DNA of 64,000 nt from Acetobacterium tundrae (GTDB lineage: Bacteria; Bacillota; Clostridia; Eubacteriales; Eubacteriaceae). Location of the stretch: the NCBI RefSeq assembly GCF_008086615.1, contig NZ_RXYB01000002.1, positions 186,001-250,000 on the forward strand, written 5' to 3'. Position numbers and translations under genes: made by a program. A model generated the notes under the pieces. The model ran no database searches, was not told where the DNA came from, and saw only the letters and a program-made list of their open reading frames with translations. Positions 32,166 through 41,296 of this stretch are shown here, piece after piece. The first letter of the stretch is position 1, and the number at the start of each line of letters is the position of its first letter.

Positions 32166-35100
32166 TTAATTCTCGTCGATGTCAAAGAACCCCAGCCCAT
32201 CCAGGGCTTTAATGGATTTGTGCAGATAAGTTTCATTGGTAATGGGCCAGCTGTGTCCGATCCGATACAGCACTTCGGTGGTGAACTGGTTATGGGGATC
32301 GATGGGATAAACCGTATTGATCGTATCGCTGGTCAGATAGACAATCAATCCGGAAATCGCCGGGGCGATTTCCGGGTCATCCATGCCGTCTCTTAGGGCC
32401 GTCTCAAATTCCTGATCGCTGACGACTGTGATAGTAAAGCCGTAGGCATTCATTTCCTGAAGCACATCGGCCATATAAACGGTGTGGTTATTGTAGGGAT
32501 GGAATACCGTAAATTCCGGGTTGGTTTCGGACAGTTTCAAAATAGCCTGAGCCGTATTGTCAATCGGGGAAAACTCAACCGGGCTGTTCAAGGCGCTGAC
32601 CGGGAATTTGCCAAGAATCTTGTAACCTTTGAGACTCCGCATAAAGCCATTGCGAAGGAAGTTGATCTGGAATTCGCCATCGTTGTTGCGGCTCATCAGG
32701 TTTCCGACACGCATGATTTTTGCCCGCAGGCCGTTCTCGGCCACGGCGGATAACACCGCCCGTTCGGCCAGAAACTTGGAGTGGACATAGGCATTTTCGA
32801 GGCTCTGTCCGAAGTGAAAGTCCTTTTCCATAATCAGCTTATCCTTAGGGGGGGTGCCGTTGATGCCTTCACCGGCGATGCTGACGGTTGAAATCTGAAT
32901 CAGCTGTTTATCTGTTTGTTGACACAGTGCGACGAGGTTTTCCACCCCGTGAACATTGATTTTTTCCAAAGTATCATCAGCTACAAAATGTTTGACGCAG
33001 GCGGCGCAGTTGATGACGGTTCGGGCGGGAATGGTTGCAAGGGCCATGACGCTGTCCTGATTGGTGATATCCCCTTCGATGCAGAAAATCCGCTCGCCGA
33101 AGAGCGCGTCATAATCCCGGTCGAAATAGTAAACCAGCATGGTTTTAATTCGCTGTTCCAGTGAGCGGGCCTGGCCCTTGCGGATAAAGCAGGTGACCTT
33201 GCCATCATAATGATCCAGAAATTCTTTGAGAATATGGATCCCCAGAAATCCGGTGGCGCCAGTGAGAATAATGTCCCCCAGTGCATAGCTTTTGATTGCA
33301 CTGAGATTCTTGACGTCATTTTCTAAAAGAACCGGCGTCAGGCTTTGGTAGTCGAAGTTCTTGATAACGTCTGACGGATCGATGGTCTGGGTCTCATTTC
33401 TATCAATAAATTCGGCCAGGTTTTTGACGGTTTTACAGTCAAAGATATCGGCATAGGCCAGCGGGATCTGCTGGGTCATGCATTTCATGGCCACTTTGGT
33501 GGCGGAAATGGAGGTGCCGCCGATGGCAAAGAAATCGTCGAGGATGCCCACGGTTTCCAGCCCCAGGGTCGCGGCGAAAATGTCGCAGAGCTTTTTCTCG
33601 AGCTCAGTTTTAGGGGCCAGATAGTCGGCCGTTTTGAGTCCGGTTTCGGGCTGGGGCAGCGCTTTTTTATCGATCTTTCCGCCCGGGGTCACCGGCATTT
33701 TGTCCAGATGCACGTAGAAAGTCGGAATCATGTATTCAGGTAGCTGCGACAGCAGCAGATGATGCCAGACTTTGGGGTCGATTTCGCCCTCCGGGCGAGT
33801 GTAGTAGCCCACAATATACTGGTTGCCGCCGTGCTCGAGCACAGTGACCACCGTTTCGCTGACGCCGGGGTGGGCACGCAGGGCGCCTTCAATCTCGCTG
33901 AGTTCGATGCGGTAGCCCCGTATTTTAACCTGGGAATCGATCCGACCGATATATTCGATATTGCCGTCGCCCCGGCGGCGAACCATGTCCCCGGTGCAGT
34001 AAAGCACCCGATCATCAGCCCCGGTAGCAAAGGGGTTGGCAACAAAGGCAGCCGCTGTTTTTTCGGGGAGATTGTGATAGCCGCGGGCAATCTGCCGGCC
34101 AGCATGGCAAAGCTCTCCGGGCCTGCCCACCGGTACGGGATTCATATTCTCGTCCACCACGTAGGAATGCACATTAATCAGGGATTTTCCGATGGGAATG
34201 TTCCGGTAGGGCTGATCCACGGTGAAGATGGTGCTTTCAACTGTGCTTTCGGTAGGTCCATAGGCATTGACTAAGGTATAGGGCCGCTCGTAATAACGCT
34301 TGAATTTTTCCCCGCCGAGGATGATATGGGTCAGGCTGGAGTCATCCGTCATATTATCAATAATGATTTCACCCATCTGGGTTGGGAAGACCGCCACGTT
34401 GATGGTTTCATCTTTTAACAGCTGACAAATCTGGGCCGCATCCTTGCGGACCTCTTCGGCAAAGAGATAGAGGGTTGATCCGTTGGCCAGATACGGGAAA
34501 ATTCCCAACACTGAGGCATCAAAGCAGAAGCTCGAATACTGGGCGCTTTTGGTGTTCTCATCGACCTTCTGATTAAGGGTTTCGTTAAAAATCAGGTTAG
34601 TGAGATTGCTGTGGCTGATCATCACGCCTTTGGGTTTTCCAGTGGAGCCGGAGGTATAAATCATGTAGGCCAGATCGGTCGGCGATGGTTTCGTCGACGC
34701 CCAGCTTTTGTCTGGTCGGTGGAGTCCGGCTGCGGCAATGACATCGAGATTGATGGTCTGTTTCTGGAAAAAACGGGTTAGCTCTTGATAGTCGTCGACA
34801 TAAAGAAGAATGTCGGCATCGGAGTCCTCAAGCATGTAGCATAGTCGGTCCGGTGGATATTCGGGGTCCAGGGGAACATAGGCGCCGCCGGCCTTCATGG
34901 CCGCAACCACTCCGATGATGAATTCCCGGGTGCGTCCAGACAGCACCCCGATAAAATCTTCTTTTTTTACTCCGGCGGCCAGCAGCTGCAAAGCCAGCAC
35001 ATCCGAGGCCGCATCCAACTCAGCATAAGTGATGCTGCCTCGCTTGTCTTGAACGGCAATGTGACCCGGGAATTTTTCAGCGGCCGCACAGAAAAGATCC

Positions 35101-38100
35101 ACAAAGGTCTGGCCGTAAAAACGCGGATCATCGATCATTTTCTGGTCTTCATCAAAAAGCAGCCGGATTTGGGACAGGTCATTCGTGGTGAGCACTTGTC
35201 GGGCGGCCAGCGCGGTGTTTTCAAGCAGAGCTGTTATCGAGCTGTCATCATACAAGTCACCCCGGAAGGACGACGTAAAACAGTAATGGTCATCACTGAC
35301 CGTAATGGCCACGGAAATCGGCGCGATGGCGCCTTCGCTGATGACCTCGATGGACTCGCAGGGCAGCCCGGCGAGGGTGTCAAATTCGAAATCATCCCCT
35401 TGGTAGGCCAGTAGAATATCGGGGCTGAGGTCGAAGGCCCGGCTGATTTCGGCAAAGGAGTATAGATCATGATCCATGCTGTCCATCAGCTGGTTTTTGG
35501 TGGCGGTAAATAGGCCGGCGGCAGTGGTGTTCAGGTCGCAGTAAACCGGCATGGTTTTGACGTACATCCCCATCGATCGGGCGATTCGAGAATCATTCCG
35601 GCCATTGTAAATGGTGGTGAACACGGCGTGGTCTTTGTGGTTATAGCGGCCCAATACATAACCGAATAACCCCACAAAAAAAGCGTTAGGGGTGATCTGC
35701 CTCTGTTCGCAGTAAGCCGCAACGGCGGCAACTGAAAGATCTTCGGGCACGAAGGTTAATTCGCCCAGACTGGCGCTCTCATCACTCTTGTCCGGACCGG
35801 GCAGGAAATCGCTATCGCAGTCTTCAAAAATCGAAGCGTAATAAGCTTTGGCCCGGGTGTAATCATCTGAAGCCCGGCTCTTCTGTTCATCTAGGGCGGC
35901 TTCAAAACCGGTATAGGTTTCCGGTGACAGCGTCTCCCCGGCATAGGCGCGGTTGATATCCTCAACGAGGATAGCCAGGGAGGTGCCGTCGCAGATCATA
36001 TGGTGGATATCGATAAAGAAATAGTTGCCCACTTTGGTCTGATGCAGCGATGCATTGAATAGTCGGCCTTCAATGAGTTTAAAAGGGGTGACGAGTTTAT
36101 CCCGCTCCAGATAGTCTTTGATCCGGACGGTGAAAGGACTGTCATCTCGACGTTTCTGCATGATTTCACCGGCATCGTCCATGAAGAACCGGGTTTTGAT
36201 GTAGGCATGGGCTTCAATGGTTGCTTCGATGGCCGTTTTAAGCCGGTTCAGATCCACATTGGCATGGAGTCTAAACAGAAAGGGGATATGGTAAAGCAGT
36301 TTGTCCGGTTTGGCCATGGACTCCACAAATAGCGCCATTTGGGTCTGGGAAACGGGATAGGCATTCTGTTTCTTTGCTACAGTCATCGGAATCAGGGCTT
36401 CGGCGGTCTTGAGAAAGGATTCCAGTTTTGAAACGGTATTGTTTTCCTTCAAATCTCTGGTTTTCACCACCACCCCGAAAGCATTGGACAGGCTCACATT
36501 TAAAGACAAGGTGCCAATGGAGGTAAGGCCGGCGTCATGGAGATCGGTAGTAATGCCGAACTGGTCATGGCCCAGAATCTTGGCGATGCAGTCAAAGATC
36601 TGCTGCTGGGTGTCGTTTTCCGGAGGAATGATGGTTTCTATCTTCTTGACGGGCACCGGCAGTTCCTTTTTATTGACCTTCATGTTCTGGTTCAGGGGAA
36701 TTTTCTCAATCTGCATTGTCACCGCCGGCACCATGTAAGGGGGTTTGTCGGTTTCAATAAAAGCATTGAGGGCGTCAATATCGATGGGGGCATCGGCCAC
36801 GACATAGGCGACAATGTACTTACCGCCTATCGCTTGATCATAGGCCACCACCGTGGCATCGTTAATGCCCTCAAACTGCCGGATCACCGCCTCAATTTCG
36901 GTCAGTTCTACCCGGAAGCCGCGGATTTTTACCTGGGCATCCCGCCGGCCCACAAATTCAATATTGCCATCGGGAAGATAACGAACGATATCGCCGGAAT
37001 AATAGATGCGGTCATAGGGTGGCTCATCACAATAGGGGTTTTGGCCGAAAGCTGCTGCGGTGGCATCCGGCCGGTTTAGATAACCCCGGCCTACATGCAT
37101 GCCGGCGATGCATAGCTCGCCGGGCACGCCGATGGGCACCTGTCTTCGCTCCCGGTCCAGGATGTATATCTTGACATTGTCAAGGGCTGTGCCGATGGGG
37201 ATGTTGTCGTAGTCGCCATCGACCAGAAAGCTGGTGGCGATGACCGTGGTTTCGGTGGGGCCATAGAGGTTGTGAAAGGGATACTGGGGCGGGTGGATGG
37301 CCGCCAGTTTTTCGCCGCCGGTGGACAGATGTTTCAGGGAATGGTTGTCGATATTGTCGGCAAACTGCCGGCCTACCTGGGTGGTCATAAAGGCATGACT
37401 GACCCCGTTGGTTTCAAAATAGTCATTGAGCCGCAGCAGGTCCAAGCGGATTTCATCGGCAATGATATGCAGGGTACCCCCCACGGTCAGCACCGGATAG
37501 GTATCCATAATATTGGCATCAAAGCCAAAGCTGGCGTAGGCAATCACGTTGGCGGTTTCATCCAGTTCATAGTAGCGGTGATACCACTGGCAGAAGCAAA
37601 CGACATTGCGGTGCTCCAGCATCACCCCTTTGGGAACCCCGGTGGAGCCGGAGGTGTACAGCATGATAAACAGATCCTCAGGCTTGGGGTCTGTAAGCAC
37701 TGTATCGCTGTCGGCCAGTGTAAAAATGTCTTTGGTCAGGATAACTTGACCGCTATAGGCTGGGACCAGTGCCAGCATCGCTTCATCGGCAATCATCAGC
37801 CGGGCATCGGTATCTTTGATCATAAACTCCAGGCGATCCATCGGATAGGTAGGATCCATGGGCTGATAGGCGGCCCCGGCTTTAAGAACTCCAATGGCAG
37901 CAATGGTCATGGTTTCGCATTTGGGCAGTAGAATCGGGACGATATCCTCTTGGTCAATGCCAAAGCTTTTGATGTGTTTGGCCAGGCGGTCAGTAATTGC
38001 ATCGAGTTCTTTATAAGTCAGCTGAACGTCCTGATAAACCAGGGCCGTCTGTTCTGGTGTTCTTTTCATCTGGTTTCGCAGCATATCGACTATCGTCAGC

Positions 38101-38897
38101 GTGGTATCGTAGGGAACCTCGGTGCGGTTGAAAACATCGCAGAGAAGTCGGTCCATTTCGGAAATTAGGGTAATCTCACATAGTTTGTTTGTGTTCAAAA
38201 AACCCCGGATGGTCGTTTCGAATAAATCACAAAATCGCTGGATGGACTCTTTTAGATATAAATCACCCCGATAGTACAGGTTGATTTCGAAGTTCTCCCC
38301 TTTGGGTGAAATGACGGCGGCCAGATTGGCGTGGCCTAAATTCACAGACGCAGCATCATCACCCTGATAAACAAAAAGAATATCAGCTTTGATATCGAGC
38401 TCCCGGGCCAGTTTTTCAAATGGACAGGCATTATGGCGGATGGTTTCCTGGTAATTGGCCTGGACCCCGCCCAGGTATTCTGAAATCAGCCAGTTTTCGT
38501 CAATTTTAATGTAAAGGGGCAGGATCGGATCTGCACCGTTTTGAGGATAAAGGCAGAAAACACTTTCATCCTGGCCGGTAAACTTGGCCAGGGTATAGGC
38601 AAAAGCGCCGATAAAGAGGGCATTTAAGGTCAGGTTGTTTTTGATGAGAAAATCGTCGGTTTCCGTCAGGGTGCAGACATCGACGGCGATGCATTCGCCG
38701 GGAATGGCTTCCCGGCCGATGTTCCCGAGATGATCGTAAATCGGATTTGAATCGGTTTCGAGTCCGGCGAAAATCCGGTCGAAATAAGCAAGGCTCTCGG
38801 TCATCACCCGGGAAGTTTTTTCCTGGGTAAAGGCGCTCTGACTCCCGGTGGAGGCAGTTTCGGCATTCGTTAGCTGGCGGTCATTGAAATTTTTCAT
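32166..38897 (-). CDS. Two-module nonribosomal peptide synthetase with C-terminal reductase
   Basis: 2243 residues. Domains: a shortened condensation-like N terminus without HHxxxDG (~1-250), A1 (~265-740: YTSGSTGVPKG, NLYGPTETT), PCP1 (serine in LTSIG, ~791), C2 (HHMICDG, ~963), A2 (~1270-1745: YTSGSTGKPKG, NAYGPTEST), PCP2 (GGTSIS, ~1793), and a thioester reductase R (~1875-2220: ILTGATGFLG, YVHSKFLAERA). The R domain releases the dipeptidyl chain as an aldehyde with NAD(P)H, which may cyclise to a dihydropyrazinone/pyrazinone. My reading of binding-pocket residues is D-A-M-F-S-G-L-V-I for A1 and D-A-L-V-I-G-A-V-E for A2, suggesting hydrophobic amino acids; this is weak. The PPTase gene lies 60 bases upstream on the same strand. 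Confidence 0.93.
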   Translation of the reverse strand: MKNFNDRQLTNAETASTGSQSAFTQEKTSRVMTESLAYFDRIFAGLETDSNPIYDHLGNIGREAIPGECIAVDVCTLTETDDFLIKNNLTLNALFIGAFAYTLAKFTGQDESVFCLYPQNGADPILPLYIKIDENWLISEYLGGVQANYQETIRHNACPFEKLARELDIKADILFVYQGDDAASVNLGHANLAAVISPKGENFEINLYYRGDLYLKESIQRFCDLFETTIRGFLNTNKLCEITLISEMDRLLCDVFNRTEVPYDTTLTIVDMLRNQMKRTPEQTALVYQDVQLTYKELDAITDRLAKHIKSFGIDQEDIVPILLPKCETMTIAAIGVLKAGAAYQPMDPTYPMDRLEFMIKDTDARLMIADEAMLALVPAYSGQVILTKDIFTLADSDTVLTDPKPEDLFIMLYTSGSTGVPKGVMLEHRNVVCFCQWYHRYYELDETANVIAYASFGFDANIMDTYPVLTVGGTLHIIADEIRLDLLRLNDYFETNGVSHAFMTTQVGRQFADNIDNHSLKHLSTGGEKLAAIHPPQYPFHNLYGPTETTVIATSFLVDGDYDNIPIGTALDNVKIYILDRERRQVPIGVPGELCIAGMHVGRGYLNRPDATAAAFGQNPYCDEPPYDRIYYSGDIVRYLPDGNIEFVGRRDAQVKIRGFRVELTEIEAVIRQFEGINDATVVAYDQAIGGKYIVAYVVADAPIDIDALNAFIETDKPPYMVPAVTMQIEKIPLNQNMKVNKKELPVPVKKIETIIPPENDTQQQIFDCIAKILGHDQFGITTDLHDAGLTSIGTLSLNVSLSNAFGVVVKTRDLKENNTVSKLESFLKTAEALIPMTVAKKQNAYPVSQTQMALFVESMAKPDKLLYHIPFLFRLHANVDLNRLKTAIEATIEAHAYIKTRFFMDDAGEIMQKRRDDSPFTVRIKDYLERDKLVTPFKLIEGRLFNASLHQTKVGNYFFIDIHHMICDGTSLAILVEDINRAYAGETLSPETYTGFEAALDEQKSRASDDYTRAKAYYASIFEDCDSDFLPGPDKSDESASLGELTFVPEDLSVAAVAAYCEQRQITPNAFFVGLFGYVLGRYNHKDHAVFTTIYNGRNDSRIARSMGMYVKTMPVYCDLNTTAAGLFTATKNQLMDSMDHDLYSFAEISRAFDLSPDILLAYQGDDFEFDTLAGLPCESIEVISEGAIAPISVAITVSDDHYCFTSSFRGDLYDDSSITALLENTALAARQVLTTNDLSQIRLLFDEDQKMIDDPRFYGQTFVDLFCAAAEKFPGHIAVQDKRGSITYAELDAASDVLALQLLAAGVKKEDFIGVLSGRTREFIIGVVAAMKAGGAYVPLDPEYPPDRLCYMLEDSDADILLYVDDYQELTRFFQKQTINLDVIAAAGLHRPDKSWASTKPSPTDLAYMIYTSGSTGKPKGVMISHSNLTNLIFNETLNQKVDENTKSAQYSSFCFDASVLGIFPYLANGSTLYLFAEEVRKDAAQICQLLKDETINVAVFPTQMGEIIIDNMTDDSSLTHIILGGEKFKRYYERPYTLVNAYGPTESTVESTIFTVDQPYRNIPIGKSLINVHSYVVDENMNPVPVGRPGELCHAGRQIARGYHNLPEKTAAAFVANPFATGADDRVLYCTGDMVRRRGDGNIEYIGRIDSQVKIRGYRIELSEIEGALRAHPGVSETVVTVLEHGGNQYIVGYYTRPEGEIDPKVWHHLLLSQLPEYMIPTFYVHLDKMPVTPGGKIDKKALPQPETGLKTADYLAPKTELEKKLCDIFAATLGLETVGILDDFFAIGGTSISATKVAMKCMTQQIPLAYADIFDCKTVKNLAEFIDRNETQTIDPSDVIKNFDYQSLTPVLLENDVKNLSAIKSYALGDIILTGATGFLGIHILKEFLDHYDGKVTCFIRKGQARSLEQRIKTMLVYYFDRDYDALFGERIFCIEGDITNQDSVMALATIPARTVINCAACVKHFVADDTLEKINVHGVENLVALCQQTDKQLIQISTVSIAGEGINGTPPKDKLIMEKDFHFGQSLENAYVHSKFLAERAVLSAVAENGLRAKIMRVGNLMSRNNDGEFQINFLRNGFMRSLKGYKILGKFPVSALNSPVEFSPIDNTAQAILKLSETNPEFTVFHPYNNHTVYMADVLQEMNAYGFTITVVSDQEFETALRDGMDDPEIAPAISGLIVYLTSDTINTVYPIDPHNQFTTEVLYRIGHSWPITNETYLHKSIKALDGLGFFDIDEN

Positions 38898-38957
38898 ATT
38901 CAGGTTGTTCCTTTCTGAGTGAGAGATTGTTTGGTCGTTTGAGAAAATATTGTGGAT

Positions 38958-39614
38958 TTAGCTGGCAGCATTGATAAAGCTCAATTGCAAATCCGGTGGA
39001 TCACCTTTAATGCAAATGGCCAGTTTGTAGTGTTCAAACACGGTTGCTTGATAAAAACCATAGGGCCTTTGAATTTCATCCACATAAACTCGGATGTCCT
39101 CGGCCAAGGCAATCCGAAAGTCATTCAGTGGCAGCTTAAATCCCAGTCCAGTCGCTTTCATGTAGCTTTCTTTCAGCACCCAATAATCAAAAAAAGTATC
39201 CTCGGGACAGTCGGAGGTGATAATATCTCGGTACTCCGAGCCATAGAAAAACTGTTTGGCAATCGCAAGATCAATCGGCGTCACCTTTTCCACATCAGCG
39301 CCGATTTCGCAGCTGGAAAAGGCACAGATGGCGAGGTTCTCCGAATGCGATATATTAAAGTAAAGGTTCGGATGTTCCGAGATAAAGGGTTTGCCATTCT
39401 CGTGATGGGCAATGGTCAGTTCCTGTTCCCGAAGGCCATAGTTGTCAAGTCCGGCCTGAAATACCAACCCGGCGGCCAGGCTCAGCTGTTTATCCTTTTT
39501 AAAGATAAACCGATCGATTTTTTTTTGCCGGGCGAGGGAGAGGGTATGATAGCGGTCCCGGAATAGGGCATCATCTTTCAGCTGATCGGTTTTCATCAAA
39601 TAGACTTCACTCAT
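38958..39614 (-). CDS. Sfp-type 4'-phosphopantetheinyl transferase
   Basis: It carries the Sfp/HetI/AcpT signature: NGKPFISEHPNLYFNISHS, IGADVEK and WVLKESYMKATGLG. It transfers the phosphopantetheine arm of CoA to the carrier-protein serines of the adjacent NRPS. I place the start at ATG 39614 (MSEVYL), 12 bases after AGGAGGT; a longer frame would translate the ribosome binding site itself. It is upstream of the NRPS with a 60-base gap, so both form one small biosynthetic operon. Confidence 0.9.
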   Translation of the reverse strand: MSEVYLMKTDQLKDDALFRDRYHTLSLARQKKIDRFIFKKDKQLSLAAGLVFQAGLDNYGLREQELTIAHHENGKPFISEHPNLYFNISHSENLAICAFSSCEIGADVEKVTPIDLAIAKQFFYGSEYRDIITSDCPEDTFFDYWVLKESYMKATGLGFKLPLNDFRIALAEDIRVYVDEIQRPYGFYQATVFEHYKLAICIKGDPPDLQLSFINAAS

Positions 39615-39641
39615 TTGGCTGATTCCACCTCCTATTGTGAT

Positions 39642-39656
39642 GATCATTAAATGATC
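39642..39656. repeat. Short perfect palindrome in the divergent NRPS-operon promoter region
   Basis: GATCATT-A-AATGATC lies 28 bases upstream of the PPTase start, in the 280-base gap to the divergent diguanylate cyclase gene. It could be an operator; the rest of the gap shows no clear promoter. Confidence 0.4.
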
Positions 39657-39895
39657 TTAAATTTTTTCTGGCACCATTGCGGTGCAACATGGGGAGTAGA
39701 TTGAAATTCCGGTAATATCAGTCTTTGTTTTCTTTGATAGGCATTTCCGCTTACTTTCGTATTTGGATATTGATGCTTTAATTCTAACGAGAGACGCCTG
39801 CAATGTAAAGAAAAAATTGAATGTTAAGAATCTTATGATATAATTTATCTAATTTTGTAACGATCACGATGAGAGTAGAACATGAGGAAAAAAGA

Positions 39896-41140
39896 ATGTT
39901 AAGTAATGATGCAAAAGCCATGATCAACTATGTTAATGGAATTTTAAACGATAAAAAACTGAATAATAATATCCCGGCGATCGCCGAGAGCGATGCGGAC
40001 TTTTTACATCTGAATCAAAGCCTTCGGACCATCAGAAATGTTGCCGAAGCGCTGAGCGTCGGAGACATTCATCACGTCATCCAGGGCGACGGGTTTGTGC
40101 TGGACTCTTTCCAACGCTTTCAAAAGGACTTTAAACGATCGCAGCAAGAAGTTCCTGAGAGCATTGCTTCGAAAAATAGGAAAAGCAGACGTAGTGATCG
40201 TCTGCCTCTTGAAAATCGGAATAGGACAGCCATCAAAAATCCGGACCCGCGAATCACCAGCAGTGAAGACAGACACCGGCTCTTGACCGATAACGCATGC
40301 GACATGATTGCAACCTTGGATCTGTCCGGAAATTTTACCTATATCAGTCCGTCGGTTAAAAAAATGACCGGTTATACCCAGGAAGAAGTGCTGCATCATT
40401 ATCGGGAGATTGGCTATTTTCTCCCTGGGGTACAAAAAGAAATGGATCGAACCAGAGAGAGTATTAAAAAAATGGTGGAAAAGGGGGAGCACTTTGATGC
40501 CATTAATTTTGAGCAACGACAGGTTCGCAAGGATGGTGAGAGTATCTATACCGATACTGTGCTTTCCGGGATTTATGACGAAGAAAATAATTTCAAGGAA
40601 TTGCTGGCGATTAGTCGGGATATCACTGAAAAAGTGAAAAAGCGCCGGGAAATGAAAAAGCTTTCAGAAACCGATAAGCTCACCCAGCTTTATAATCGGG
40701 TTAAACTGGATTGGGCCATGGAGAATGAATTGGATCGAACCAAAAAATACAACACGATTTTTGCTTTAATTATGATCGATATTGATCATTTTAAACAGGT
40801 TAATGATCGTTTTGGACATCTGGCAGGAGATCTGGTATTGGTGGAACTGGCAGAACTTTTTAAAACCAGTATCCGGTTGACCGATATAATCGGCCGATGG
40901 GGTGGAGAAGAATTTCTGATGATCTTACCGGATACTGATGAAAACGGCGCAATGGAACTGGCGGAAAAGCTCAGAAGACAAGTGAGCGAAAAGCTTTTTC
41001 TCAAAACGGAAAGCATTACAATCAGTCTGGGTGTTGCGGCTTTTAGAGAAGATGCTTCTGTTGACAGCGTCATTTATCGGGCCGATCAGGCGCTGTATCA
41101 GGCAAAAAATAATGGCAAAAATCAGGTTCAGATGATGTGA
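39896..41140 (+). CDS. PAS-GGDEF diguanylate cyclase
   Basis: The ~125 N-terminal residues form a helical region with no clear domain, followed by PAS (~125-245: NACDMIATLDLSGNFTYISPSVKKMTGYT) and GGDEF (~255-415). The active site is GGEEF in RWGGEEFLMILP, and the substrate half is DKLTQLYNRVKLD with DIDHFKQVNDRFGHLAGD. It makes c-di-GMP. It has no membrane segments. ATG 39896 has GAGGAAA 6 bases upstream; the in-frame ATG at 39869 has none. It is divergent from the PPTase/NRPS operon. Confidence 0.9.
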   Translation: MLSNDAKAMINYVNGILNDKKLNNNIPAIAESDADFLHLNQSLRTIRNVAEALSVGDIHHVIQGDGFVLDSFQRFQKDFKRSQQEVPESIASKNRKSRRSDRLPLENRNRTAIKNPDPRITSSEDRHRLLTDNACDMIATLDLSGNFTYISPSVKKMTGYTQEEVLHHYREIGYFLPGVQKEMDRTRESIKKMVEKGEHFDAINFEQRQVRKDGESIYTDTVLSGIYDEENNFKELLAISRDITEKVKKRREMKKLSETDKLTQLYNRVKLDWAMENELDRTKKYNTIFALIMIDIDHFKQVNDRFGHLAGDLVLVELAELFKTSIRLTDIIGRWGGEEFLMILPDTDENGAMELAEKLRRQVSEKLFLKTESITISLGVAAFREDASVDSVIYRADQALYQAKNNGKNQVQMM

Positions 41141-41296
41141 TCATACCGATCTTTATCTTACTACCGATCAGTGTGGAAGAGGTATTTCGAGAAATATTTG
41201 AACTTTGGCATAGAAATTGGAAAAATCTCCAGTCTGGTACTTACCAATATTGAGCTGTATGAAAAACTGAAGATAGGGAGAAAAAAACAAAAATGA
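41141..41296 (+). pseudogene. Possible GAF-domain tail remnant
   Basis: A frame open from directly after the diguanylate cyclase stop encodes ~50 residues ending EIGKISSLVLTNIELYEKLK, which resembles the last helix of GAF domains in signalling proteins. There is no start codon with a site, and its stop overlaps the ATG of the next gene. It may be the tail of a lost sensory gene. Confidence 0.25.

Noticed and set aside
36537-37931. Long plus-strand open frames inside the NRPS gene
   Set aside because: They are antisense to strongly conserved adenylation domains and arise from the codon bias of the NRPS; no start signals or family matches.
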